Part shown: one piece after another, positions 1 to 5,883 of the stretch | Position numbering within the stretch: position 1 is the first letter of the stretch | Layout of the letters: the number at the start of each line of letters is the position of its first letter | Source: Pseudomonadota bacterium | GTDB taxonomy: Bacteria > Pseudomonadota > Gammaproteobacteria > SZUA-229 | Direction: 5' to 3' | DNA: 6,064 bases | Assembly (NCBI GenBank): GCA_015222965.1 | Contig: JADFWF010000241.1 | Location: 1-6,064 of the forward strand | Notes under the pieces: model-generated | Database searches by the model: none | What the model was told of the DNA's origin: nothing | What the model saw: only the letters and a program-made list of their open reading frames with translations | Position numbers and translations under genes: made by a program

Positions 1-117
1 ACACAAAACGATCTCGACAATGGACGCCTAATTTGTCTTATTGGCGTTTCTGTTTTGAAACCTGCGGAGTTTGTCGTATTCAGGATAGGACAGAAAACTG
101 CAGATGTCCGCACTTAA
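1..117 (+). CDS. Contractile tail sheath protein, C-terminal end (partial, 5' end outside window)
   Basis: Reading frame 1 is open from the first base to TAA at 115-117 and encodes 38 residues. It begins TQNDLDNGRLICLIGVSVLK and continues through PAEFVVFRIGQ. This is the signature end of phage/CIS tail sheath proteins: the TQ-x-D-x-D-x-GR motif, a hydrophobic strand, then K-PAEF-V-F-I. The complete sheath gene downstream carries the same TQQDIDSGR motif at its residues 485-493, an internal check on the assignment. The sheath polymerises around the inner tube and contracts to drive it into the target. This copy ends eight residues after the FRIGQ strand, like ordinary Afp2/Afp3-type sheaths, whereas the second sheath has a different, longer end. 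The tube gene begins 32 bp downstream. Most of the gene is missing, so its length and its match to a particular Afp sheath (2, 3 or 4) cannot be judged. Confidence 0.9.
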   Translation, partial: TQNDLDNGRLICLIGVSVLKPAEFVVFRIGQKTADVRT

Positions 118-135
118 CAACCAGGGTTAATAACC

Positions 136-140
136 AGGAG
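136..140 (+). promoter_or_regulatory. Strong ribosome binding site deciding the tube start
   Basis: AGGAG lies nine bases before the ATG at 150. It supports that start over the in-frame ATG at 33, which lies inside the upstream sheath gene and would add 39 residues unlike any tube protein. A strong site suits a tube subunit, which is needed in many copies per particle. Confidence 0.75.
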
Positions 141-149
141 ACAAGATCA

Positions 150-608
150 ATGGCAAATCGTGAAACGCCTTATGGCGCATTTAATTTTCTTGTTAATTTC
201 GGCGCTGCAAATGCACCGGATTCGGTATTGGGTGGTTTTTCAGATGTATCCGGTATTGGCACTGAAATCAACATAGCCGAGTATCGCAACGGAAATGAAA
301 AAGAGAACCATGTACGAAAAATACCGGGTACTCATAAAGTGTCGGATATCACTTTAAAACGAGGAATCGTAAGTTCAAAAGATTTCTGGGACTGGATCGT
401 AGAAGTACAAAGAGAAGGTCCGCTTAAACAACGTGATGTGTCTATCACCTTGCGTGATGAAGCGGGGCAGACGGTGCAAACGTGGGTCTTACGGCGTGTG
501 GTTCCCAGTAAATATACCGGGCCTACACTGGCAGCAAAAGGCGGAGGTGATGTTGCGATGGAAGAACTGGTGCTCGCAGCAGAAGCTATGGAGCTTAATG
601 TGGCTTAG
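150..608 (+). CDS. Contractile injection system inner tube protein (Afp1/Afp5, T4 gp19-like)
   Basis: A 152-residue protein of the T4 gp19-like tube family (the conserved phage tail region family that includes Afp1 and Pvc1). Hexameric rings of this protein stack into the inner tube through which cargo travels. Landmarks from ATG 150: an N-terminal strand YGAFNFLVNFG (8-18), GGFSDVSGIGTEI (28-40), the EYRNG loop (44-48) followed by KIPG (57-60), then the family hallmark ITLKRGIVSSKDFWDWI (67-83), and the terminal strand KGGGDVAMEELVLAAEAMEL (130-149). The length is normal for the family. It starts 32 bp after the upstream sheath stop and ends 18 bp before the next sheath start, so it is sandwiched between two sheath genes. 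The intact EYRNG-to-KIPG segment resembles a main tube subunit (Afp1-like). Whether this or the second tube gene makes the bulk of the tube is inferred, not shown. Confidence 0.93.
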   Translation: MANRETPYGAFNFLVNFGAANAPDSVLGGFSDVSGIGTEINIAEYRNGNEKENHVRKIPGTHKVSDITLKRGIVSSKDFWDWIVEVQREGPLKQRDVSITLRDEAGQTVQTWVLRRVVPSKYTGPTLAAKGGGDVAMEELVLAAEAMELNVA

Positions 609-626
609 GAATCTGGGTGAAAGAAG

Positions 627-2228
627 ATGCAAGGCTTAAGCTTTAAGGTACAGAAACCGATCAGTTCCGGCTCTCCTAATCGAATGGATATCGCCTGTTT
701 TGTCGGTCTGGTGGATGTACGCAAAGATGCGGTTCGAGATGATGTGAACCACTGGTTGTATGAGCAATCGTGGTTAAATCCTGAGCAGGATTATAAGGCA
801 CCTTATCTTCGAACGGCGACCTACCATCGAGATTCAGCGAATGAATTACTCGATGTACCGGTTCCGATTGAAAGCTGGGAACGATTTAACCAGTTATATG
901 CCTGGCAGCAGCGCAAAGTGGGTGAGAACCTGGTTGCAGCCTGTTATTTAGGCATGGCGGTACGTTCATTTTTTGCCCAGGGCGGGCGCAAATGTTACGT
1001 CGTGCGGGTGGCTAATCCTTTGCCTTTTATGACTGAAGAAACTGAACGCTCTGCGTTGATAAAAAAACTGGTGCCGGGGTTTCCTTCTGCTGTAAGTAGT
1101 ATTCCATCTGATCGTACAAGCTGGTCTGGAGTGGGTCATCTCCTGGGGTTGCCTGATGTCAGCATGTTATGTTTGCCTGATTTACCGGACCTGGTTCATG
1201 CTGAGCCAGCTGAAGTCGATAGTCAAATTGTGAAAGTAGATGAGTCACCTGAGCAATTTGTTAAATGTTCTGATCCAGTCGCGCGCCCCCTGCCAGACAG
1301 TTTCCTGGAAACGCTGCCAGCCCCTACAAGTGATGATAATGGCTATCAACTGTGGTGTGATGTTATCCACGAAATAGCCAGTTTTATTTCCGTGTACAGA
1401 AGGGATGTACAGTTGATTGCAAGTTTACCTTTGCCTGATAAATCCAGCACAACGTCCAGCAGTCTGCAGCAAATAATGCATCAGCAGTCCTGGTTCAACG
1501 GTACACTTGATAATGATAAAAGCATCGCCAGTGCATTTGTGCAGTTATGTTATCCATGGCTCAAAACGGCAGGTTCAACTTTACTACCGCAAACACTCGA
1601 ACCCCCTGATGGCAGTTTGTGCGGAATGCTTGCCAGAAATGCATTAACACGGGGTGCTTATCGCAGTGTCACGGGTATGAATCAAATCGATATACAAGCA
1701 TTGTTTCCAGCCTTAAGTCAGGAAAATATTTATTCGAACAATGTAAGGACAAACACGGGTGAATTAACGGCTACGCCGTTAATAGATCGTATAACACTGT
1801 TTGGTATTACGCTGGATGGTATCAGCGTGTTGTCAGATGTAACCACCAGCAATTCAATCAGTTATCGGCCGGCAAATATAAACCGAATTTTCTCCATGAT
1901 GATACGCGTCGCCAGACTGGCCGGTGAAGAGTACGTGTTTGAAAACAATGGTGACATCTTATGGGCAAAAATCAGTCAACACTTAAACGGCGTATTGCGT
2001 GTTTTATTTGAGCTGGGTGCGTTGCGTGGCAAGCAGGCTGAAGAGGCCTATTTTGTACGTTGTGATAGAAGCACTATGACCCAGCAGGATATTGATTCGG
2101 GTCGGGTTATTGCACAGATCCAGTTTGCACCGGCAGCCTCAATTGAATCCATCGATGTTTTGCTGACGATGAATAAGGGCGGGTCGGTTTCACTTGATGT
2201 TATTGGGCTGGAACAGGCGGTCGCATGA
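627..2228 (+). CDS. Contractile tail sheath protein (second, divergent sheath paralogue)
   Basis: A 533-residue phage/CIS tail sheath protein. Family landmarks in order: FVGLVDVR (25-32), SWERFNQLYAW (83-93), YLGMAVRSFFAQGGRKCYVV (107-126, the usual 'A-V-FF-NGG-CYVVRV' block), a GHLLGLPDVSMLCLPD segment (170-185), YPWLK plus PPDGSLCGMLAR (309-336), and the C-terminal domain with INRIFSMMIRVARLAGEEYV (418-437), LGALRGKQAEEAYFVRCDRS (463-482) and TMTQQDIDSGR (483-493). Subunits form the outer sleeve that shortens on firing. The N-terminus lacks the PGVYVEE-type arm of many sheaths, and the end continues past the usual last strand with KGGSVSLDVIGLEQAVA. These differences from the upstream copy suggest a specialised position, such as the baseplate-proximal sheath role of Afp4. 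That assignment is inference. The start at 627 has a modest GGTGA-type site; the stop overlaps the next start as ATGA. Confidence 0.93.
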   Translation: MQGLSFKVQKPISSGSPNRMDIACFVGLVDVRKDAVRDDVNHWLYEQSWLNPEQDYKAPYLRTATYHRDSANELLDVPVPIESWERFNQLYAWQQRKVGENLVAACYLGMAVRSFFAQGGRKCYVVRVANPLPFMTEETERSALIKKLVPGFPSAVSSIPSDRTSWSGVGHLLGLPDVSMLCLPDLPDLVHAEPAEVDSQIVKVDESPEQFVKCSDPVARPLPDSFLETLPAPTSDDNGYQLWCDVIHEIASFISVYRRDVQLIASLPLPDKSSTTSSSLQQIMHQQSWFNGTLDNDKSIASAFVQLCYPWLKTAGSTLLPQTLEPPDGSLCGMLARNALTRGAYRSVTGMNQIDIQALFPALSQENIYSNNVRTNTGELTATPLIDRITLFGITLDGISVLSDVTTSNSISYRPANINRIFSMMIRVARLAGEEYVFENNGDILWAKISQHLNGVLRVLFELGALRGKQAEEAYFVRCDRSTMTQQDIDSGRVIAQIQFAPAASIESIDVLLTMNKGGSVSLDVIGLEQAVA

Positions 2229-2740
2229 GTAATGTAAATGAAAATTTATTGCCTCCGATGCATGTGTTTCGTTTTCAGGTGGATTTTACGGAGCAGCTTC
2301 TTGGGCAGGAAGAAAAAGCCTCTGATGTGGTGGTCTGCAGTGGTGCATTTTCTGAATGTTCAGGTCTGGAAGCGACTATGGAGCCCAGGGTGATCAAGGA
2401 AGGTGGACGCAACTGGGGTGTGATACAACGTACTGGCAAGACCACCTTCGCAACCCTGGTTTTGAAACGCGGCATGACAACAACGCGTGACCTGTGGACA
2501 TGGTATGAATTTGTCGGCACCGGAAAATATGCACATCGGCTTAATGTCATCATCACTGTGTTCGATACGGCAGGCAATGCAGTGTTGGCATGGAAGCTGG
2601 CTCAGGCCATGCCAATCAAGTTTAAAGCGGCAGATTTGAATGGCAAAGGCACCGATGTAGCGATAGAGGAATTACACCTTGCGCATGAAGGCTTAAGTTT
2701 GTTGAAGCAACAGGAAATGGCTGCAACATTAACTACCTGA
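2225..2740 (+). CDS. Second inner tube-family protein (Afp5-like)
   Basis: A 171-residue tube-family paralogue. It shares the framework of the first tube: HVFRFQVDF (13-21), GAFSECSGLEATME (40-53), LVLKRGMTTTRDLWTWYEFV (78-97, matching ITLKRGIVSSKDFWDWIVEV of the first) and KGTDVAIEELHLAHEGL (141-157, matching KGGGDVAMEELVLAAEAMEL). It differs by a longer N-terminal loop (22-36), by replacement of the EYRNG/KIPG loop with KEGGRNWGVIQRTGK (58-72), and by a 14-residue tail. In Afp/PVC particles the tube paralogue encoded just before the Afp7 gene forms a ring at the base of the tube; the same role is inferred here from order and divergence. Its ATG overlaps the sheath stop by four bases with no clear ribosome site, pointing to translational coupling that would keep sheath and tube output linked. 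Confidence 0.9.
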   Translation: MSNVNENLLPPMHVFRFQVDFTEQLLGQEEKASDVVVCSGAFSECSGLEATMEPRVIKEGGRNWGVIQRTGKTTFATLVLKRGMTTTRDLWTWYEFVGTGKYAHRLNVIITVFDTAGNAVLAWKLAQAMPIKFKAADLNGKGTDVAIEELHLAHEGLSLLKQQEMAATLTT

Positions 2741-2819
2741 GATAAAAAATGAAAAGCATGAAATATTCGAAACATCATAAATATTCAAAACTAAAGGATA
2801 AATCAGCCGGAAATTAACC
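2741..2819 (+). other. AT-rich intergenic gap with an internal near-repeat
   Basis: This 79-bp gap is about 27% G+C by hand count, much lower than the flanking genes. It contains AAATATTC-G-AAAC (2761-2773) and AAATATTC-A-AAAC (2779-2791), an 18-base-spaced direct repeat with one mismatch. I see no stable hairpin and no convincing -35/-10 pair. The spacing of exactly six codons gives a KYSK repeat in the micro-ORF reading frame listed separately. Confidence 0.6.
2749..2817 (+). CDS. Possible 22-residue Lys-rich micro-ORF upstream of the Afp7-like gene
   Basis: ATG at 2749 opens a 22-codon frame, MKSMKYSKHHKYSKLKDKSA then GN, ending TAA at 2815-2817, only two bases before the Afp7-like ATG. 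Seven lysines and two histidines make it strongly basic, with a KYSK-HH-KYSK repeat. The upstream TGAGAT (2738-2743) could act as a weak ribosome site. It could be a leader peptide that couples translation to the next gene, or simply chance: AT-rich DNA naturally yields Lys, Tyr and Ser codons. I do not recognise a family. Position alone (between Afp5-like and Afp7-like genes) recalls Afp6, but Afp6 is longer and nothing in this sequence supports homology. Confidence 0.25.
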   Translation: MKSMKYSKHHKYSKLKDKSAGN

Positions 2820-3827
2820 ATGCCAAACCCAGAAAACATAGAACGTGCATTCTTTCAGGTTGATGGTTCAACAGATAAGGTTGAAGTGCATTTCAACCCG
2901 GAAACCTTGCAGTACACCATTACCAATAACCTGCAGAACCAGGGAGGTGGCAATGCAACCAAACAATATGTCAGTGACAGCACCGGCAAACTGACCATGG
3001 ACCTGATATTTGATAACACCTCCAGTGGTGAAGATATACGCATGAAATCAAGCAAAATTGCAAAACTCATGGAGCCAGTTGGTGCTGAATCTGAAAAAGC
3101 CCCACCAGTTGTAAATTTTGAATGGGGTTTATACAAATTTAAAGGCATGCTGGAATCCTATAAGGAAACCATTGATTATTTCTCATCTGACGGCGTACCT
3201 CTCAGATCATCAATCAATATAACCATGTCCAGCCAGGACAAAGTCTTTGATCCCAAAACGGCGGCAACGAATAACCCGACCGGGGAACCAAACAGTGCGG
3301 TACCTGCTACCCCGGGAGAAGGCAAAGGCGCTACTGAACTGGCGACCAAAGCAGGTAATCCTGGCGCGGCTAAAGCGATTGCCAGTAGTAATGGCATGGA
3401 GAGTATGCGTTTTTCCCAGGGCGGCTCAGTCGAACTGGATAGTTCGATTTCGTTAAAAGGCCCATCTGGTTTTGTTTCTGCCGGTATGGGTCTGGATGTT
3501 GGCGGTGGCCTGAGTGCAGGTATAAGTGGTGGGCTTGATCTCTCTGCCGGGATATCTGCCGGTGTCTCCGTTGGTAGCAATTTGTCGGCAGGTGTGAGTG
3601 CCAGTGCCGGGGCTTTTTCTGGGTTAAAAACCATTTCCGAAAATAGTGCATCAACCAGTCTGAAGCTGGATAAGTTTATCGATTCAGATGTATCCAGTAG
3701 TGTCGGTATAGATTCAAGTATGGTCGGACCGGGTGGCAGCGCACGATTACAGGGGGCTGCAAACTTTAAAGCAGAAGTGGGTACGGCCGGTGAATTTAAA
3801 TCAGCAATCGAGTTTGATGGAGGTTAA
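2820..3827 (+). CDS. CIS tube initiator / hub adaptor, Afp7-Pvc7-like N-domain with Gly-Ser-Ala repeat tail
   Basis: A 335-residue protein. Residues about 7-142 form the contractile injection system tube-protein domain found in Afp7/Pvc7: RAFFQVDGS (9-17), VHFNPETLQYTITNNLQNQ (23-41), LTMDLIFDNTSSGEDIR (58-74), PPVVNFEWGLYKFKGMLESY (95-114) and DGVPLRSSINITM (124-136). In known particles this protein sits between the tube and the gp27-like hub. Family members usually carry a C-terminal LysM module (YTV-x-GDTL). No such motif is present here. Instead residues 143-190 are a Pro/Thr/Ala/Gly linker, followed by a Gly/Ser/Ala-rich repetitive stretch (about 215-268) with LSAG at 231-234, 241-244 and 255-258, then a Ser/Gly-rich end. 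The three LSAG copies use different codons (CTG-AGT-GCA-GGT, CTC-TCT-GCC-GGG, TTG-TCG-GCA-GGT), so they are not a recent DNA duplication. The ribosome site before ATG 2820 is weak. The stop is two bases before the next ATG. Confidence 0.85.
   Translation: MPNPENIERAFFQVDGSTDKVEVHFNPETLQYTITNNLQNQGGGNATKQYVSDSTGKLTMDLIFDNTSSGEDIRMKSSKIAKLMEPVGAESEKAPPVVNFEWGLYKFKGMLESYKETIDYFSSDGVPLRSSINITMSSQDKVFDPKTAATNNPTGEPNSAVPATPGEGKGATELATKAGNPGAAKAIASSNGMESMRFSQGGSVELDSSISLKGPSGFVSAGMGLDVGGGLSAGISGGLDLSAGISAGVSVGSNLSAGVSASAGAFSGLKTISENSASTSLKLDKFIDSDVSSSVGIDSSMVGPGGSARLQGAANFKAEVGTAGEFKSAIEFDGG
3819..3824 (+). promoter_or_regulatory. Strong ribosome binding site for the 55-residue small protein
   Basis: GGAGGT, formed by the last two sense codons of the Afp7-like gene, lies five bases before ATG 3830. 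This is the best Shine-Dalgarno sequence in the window and is a main reason to accept the short downstream gene as real. Confidence 0.75.
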
Positions 3828-3829
3828 TT

Positions 3830-3997
3830 ATGGCTGTCGTATTTGACGAAGTTATCGCGAGCGTAGAAGCACCAGCAACCGAATCGCAACAGGAACAGGC
3901 TGTTGGTGAATCTCCATCGCGTGAAGATGAAACAGAAAAGATAATAAGCCTGGTAGAAACTAAACAACGCTGGGCGCGTCGTCTGTTGGCAGAGTAA
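3830..3997 (+). CDS. Small acidic eCIS-associated protein (55 aa), function unknown
   Basis: A 55-residue ORF from ATG 3830 to TAA at 3995-3997. It begins MAVVFDEVIASVEAPA, has a Glu/Gln/Ser-rich middle (about 17-37) and ends in an amphipathic, basic helix-like segment KIISLVETKQRWARRLLAE (37-55). It has no signal peptide or membrane segment. GGAGGT five bases upstream and a two-base gap after the Afp7-like stop argue for genuine expression. Many eCIS loci encode a short protein near the Afp7 gene (Afp6 in Afp, of similar size), and an acidic N-terminal half followed by an Arg-rich helix fits the style of those proteins as I recall them. The role is not established. Placement directly before the hub gene suggests a baseplate assembly helper or minor component, which is inference only. 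Confidence 0.72.
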   Translation: MAVVFDEVIASVEAPATESQQEQAVGESPSREDETEKIISLVETKQRWARRLLAE

Positions 3998-4107
3998 TGA
4001 ATAATTCAGTCGATAATAATTTTGTAGACAGCATATTAACGGGGTGTCTTGAATACAGGATGTGCTTTTCACCTGGCTCACAGATAAAAGGGTATCAAGA
4101 TGACTGA
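3997..4107 (+). CDS. Doubtful 36-residue ORF bridging the gap before the hub gene
   Basis: ATG at 3997 overlaps the TAA of the 55-residue gene by one base (TAATG). The frame runs 36 codons (MNNSVDNNFVDSILTGCLEY, then a Cys/Gly/Ser-containing end) to TGA at 4105-4107, overlapping the hub gene start by eight bases. The double overlap is what one expects of translationally coupled genes, but there is no good ribosome site, the composition is unremarkable and I recognise no family. It may be chance. If it is not a gene, 3998-4099 is a 102-bp non-coding gap containing only the hub ribosome site and a weak hairpin at 4056-4075. Confidence 0.2.
   Translation: MNNSVDNNFVDSILTGCLEYRMCFSPGSQIKGYQDD
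4086..4092 (+). promoter_or_regulatory. Probable ribosome binding site of the hub gene
   Basis: AAAAGGG ends seven bases before ATG 4100, an acceptable purine-rich site at normal spacing. It supports independent initiation of the gp27-like gene at this ATG. Confidence 0.5.
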
Positions 4108-5185
4108 AGCCGCAGTCAGCCAATTGCAGGTATACAGTTCACGGCCAACCATTCGGGTCGACGAACAGAATTTTGACCGTGCCGGTCGTTTGTTAATCGC
4201 CATGGACATGCAGGAGCAGGAAGGTGGTTTATCCGCTCTGCAACTTCGATTTAGTAATGTCGCCAGTGATACCGAAGGCGGTGCTGATTTTGCCTTTGAG
4301 GATGAGTCCGAGTTAAGGCTGGGTGCCAGCATCGCTGTTTATGCCGGAGACCAAAGTGCGCCACAGGAAATTTTTCGTGGCGTGATAACGGCTTTTGAAG
4401 CTGATTTCCCAGCGCGAGAAGCGCCGGAATTATTAGTGCTGGCGGAAGATGGGCTGCAAGCGGCACGCATGACACGTAGAACCAAGACTTACACAGATAC
4501 CAGCCTTGCTGATGTAGCTGAACAGATCGCATCGGCTTTAAACCTGAGTCCGGTGATCTCCGGGTTTGGTGATGTGAGCTCAACCTGGGTGCAGTTAAAC
4601 GAAAGCGACCTGGCTTTTTTGCGCCGAATTCTGCGTCGTTATGATGGTGATGTACAGGTCGTTACAAACGAACTGCACGTTTCGCCGCGAAAAGATGTAC
4701 AGCGTGGCGAGCTGGAGCTGGAGCTATACAGCCAGTTGCAAAGCGTGAAATTTATTGCAGATTTATCGGACCAGGTATCGGAAGTAACGGTTTCCGGTTG
4801 GGATGCCATCAATGGTGAAGCCATCAGTGCGACCAGCACCGGTGCTAACAATGGACCGGGTGAGGGACGCCAGGGTTGGCAAATTCTGTCCGATACTTTA
4901 GGTGAACGCACAGAACACGTTGGTCACATTTTAGTTTCTACAGATGAAGAAGCCAGGATACTGGCTGATACGGTGTTTGATCAACGCGCCCGTCGTTTCG
5001 TTTGTGCTCACGCTGTTGCTGAAGGTAATCCGGAGCTTAGAGTAGGCACCCACGTGTCTTTAAAAGGCATCAGTCATCGCTTTGAAAATACCTATTATGT
5101 TGTGGCAGCCCGTCATAAATTTGATGTTAACAGGGGTTATCAAACGCATTTCAAAGCCGAATGTTATAGCCTGGGGCATGTGTAA
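4100..5185 (+). CDS. Baseplate hub protein, gp27 / late control gene D-like (N-terminal half of a VgrG/Afp8-type spike)
   Basis: A 361-residue hub protein of the phage late control D / T4 gp27 family. Trimers form the ring that adapts the six-fold tube to the three-fold spike. Landmarks: the first barrel with LQVYSSRPTIRVDEQNF (9-25), LRLGASIAVYAG (72-83) and IFRGVITAFEADFP (91-104); LLVLAEDGLQAARMTRRTKT (111-130); the helical TSLADVAEQIASALNL segment (134-149); WVQLNESDLAFLRRILRRYD (163-182), a hallmark of this family; then a second barrel with EVTVSGWD (228-235) and a C-terminal TYYVVAARHKFDVNRGYQTH (331-350). In Afp and PVC one polypeptide of roughly 540 residues (Afp8/Pvc8) carries both hub and spike. 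Here they are two genes totalling 593 residues. The gene ends in TAATG, sharing one base with the spike gene, so the two are almost certainly co-translated. Confidence 0.92.
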   Translation: MTEAAVSQLQVYSSRPTIRVDEQNFDRAGRLLIAMDMQEQEGGLSALQLRFSNVASDTEGGADFAFEDESELRLGASIAVYAGDQSAPQEIFRGVITAFEADFPAREAPELLVLAEDGLQAARMTRRTKTYTDTSLADVAEQIASALNLSPVISGFGDVSSTWVQLNESDLAFLRRILRRYDGDVQVVTNELHVSPRKDVQRGELELELYSQLQSVKFIADLSDQVSEVTVSGWDAINGEAISATSTGANNGPGEGRQGWQILSDTLGERTEHVGHILVSTDEEARILADTVFDQRARRFVCAHAVAEGNPELRVGTHVSLKGISHRFENTYYVVAARHKFDVNRGYQTHFKAECYSLGHV

Positions 5186-5883
5186 TGAGCGATACCTTAT
5201 TACAGGATAGACTGGTCACACAAACTGCAAAAGGCAGCTATCTGGCGGAAGTGGTTTCGGTACAGGATCCTGAAAGCCTGTCCCGGGTACAGATCCGTCT
5301 GTTAAGTTTCGATCAGGTTGGCAATCAGGATGCTGAGATATGGGCACGTGTTGCCGTGCCGTTTGCCGGTGAAAACCGCGGCGCTTTTATGATTCCGGAT
5401 GTGGGTGATGAAGTGCTGATTAACTTTATCAACGGTGATACGCGTTTTCCTGTTGTCATCGGTAGTTTATGGAATGGCAGTACGTCTGTGTCTGAGCAAT
5501 TGGGTGGCAGCGGTGACAGTGTCGACCGCTGGAGTATAACCGGCAAGCATGGCACTCGTATAGCCATAGAAGAAGAATCAGCTGCCACTGCCAAAGTGTT
5601 AATCACCACACCGGGTGGTGTCAGCGGAGAGTTGACCGATGAGGGTGGCGGCAAGATTGAATTCAAGTCGTCCGGAACCACACTGACCATTGACCCTCAG
5701 AGTGTAACAATAAATACATCGATGAATCTTACTGTGCAGGCGACAATGGTTAAAGTGTCTGCAGGCATGGTTACCGTTGATGCGGGTATGACAAGATTCA
5801 GCGGTGTGGTGCAGGCCGATAGCATTATTACCAACTCCATTATCAGTGCATCCTACACACCGGGAGCGGGGAACATATGGTAA
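5185..5883 (+). CDS. Central spike protein, gp5 / baseplate assembly protein V-like
   Basis: A 232-residue spike protein. Residues about 20-98 form the OB-fold of the gpV / T4 gp5 family: LAEVVSVQDPESLSRVQIRL (20-39), IWARVAVPFAGENRGAFMIP (52-71) and DVGDEVLINFINGD (72-85), closing with FPVVIGSLWNG (88-98). A linker to about 116 leads to a Thr/Val/Gly-rich repetitive region (about 117-210: GKHGTRIAIEE, then alternating strands such as VTINTSMNLTVQATMVKVSA). That pattern is expected for the trimeric beta-helix needle that pierces the target envelope. No lysozyme domain like that inside T4 gp5 is present, as is usual for CIS spikes. The tip is normally capped by a PAAR protein, which is not in this window. 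The start overlaps the hub stop by one base. The last seven bases overlap the next gene. Confidence 0.92.
   Translation: MSDTLLQDRLVTQTAKGSYLAEVVSVQDPESLSRVQIRLLSFDQVGNQDAEIWARVAVPFAGENRGAFMIPDVGDEVLINFINGDTRFPVVIGSLWNGSTSVSEQLGGSGDSVDRWSITGKHGTRIAIEEESAATAKVLITTPGGVSGELTDEGGGKIEFKSSGTTLTIDPQSVTINTSMNLTVQATMVKVSAGMVTVDAGMTRFSGVVQADSIITNSIISASYTPGAGNIW
5862..5872 (+). promoter_or_regulatory. Ribosome binding site for the gene starting at 5877
   Basis: The G-rich GGGAGCGGGGA inside the end of the spike gene places GGGGA four bases and GGGAG ten bases before ATG 5877. Together with the seven-base overlap with the spike stop, this supports a real coupled start there. Confidence 0.55.

Noticed and set aside
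119..138. Direct repeat AACCAGG (119-125 and 132-138) with a small GGTT-AAT-AACC palindrome before the tube gene
   Set aside because: It is too short to distinguish from chance as an operator or recombination site, and it overlaps the ribosome binding site region.
33..149. In-frame N-terminal extension of the tube protein from ATG 33
   Set aside because: This stretch overlaps the sheath C-terminus read in frame 1, does not look like a tube N-terminus, and the strong AGGAG at 136-140 points to ATG 150.
3176..3654. Long minus-strand open frames opposite the Gly/Ser/Ala-rich tail
   Set aside because: They are shadows of the repetitive GC-richer codons on the + strand; their products are low-complexity, Pro/Ser- or His/Gln-rich, with no recognisable domain or ribosome site.
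4056..4075. Hairpin CAGG-A-TG / CACCTG as a possible terminator
   Set aside because: The stem is only six pairs with a bulged A, there is no T-tract after it, and it lies inside the operon just before the hub gene.
3824..4123. Minus-strand 99-codon frame covering the 3998-4099 gap
   Set aside because: It runs antisense to the 55-residue gene and the hub start, is Cys/Phe/Leu/Tyr-rich without a recognisable motif, and would be the only reverse gene in a tightly packed + strand operon.
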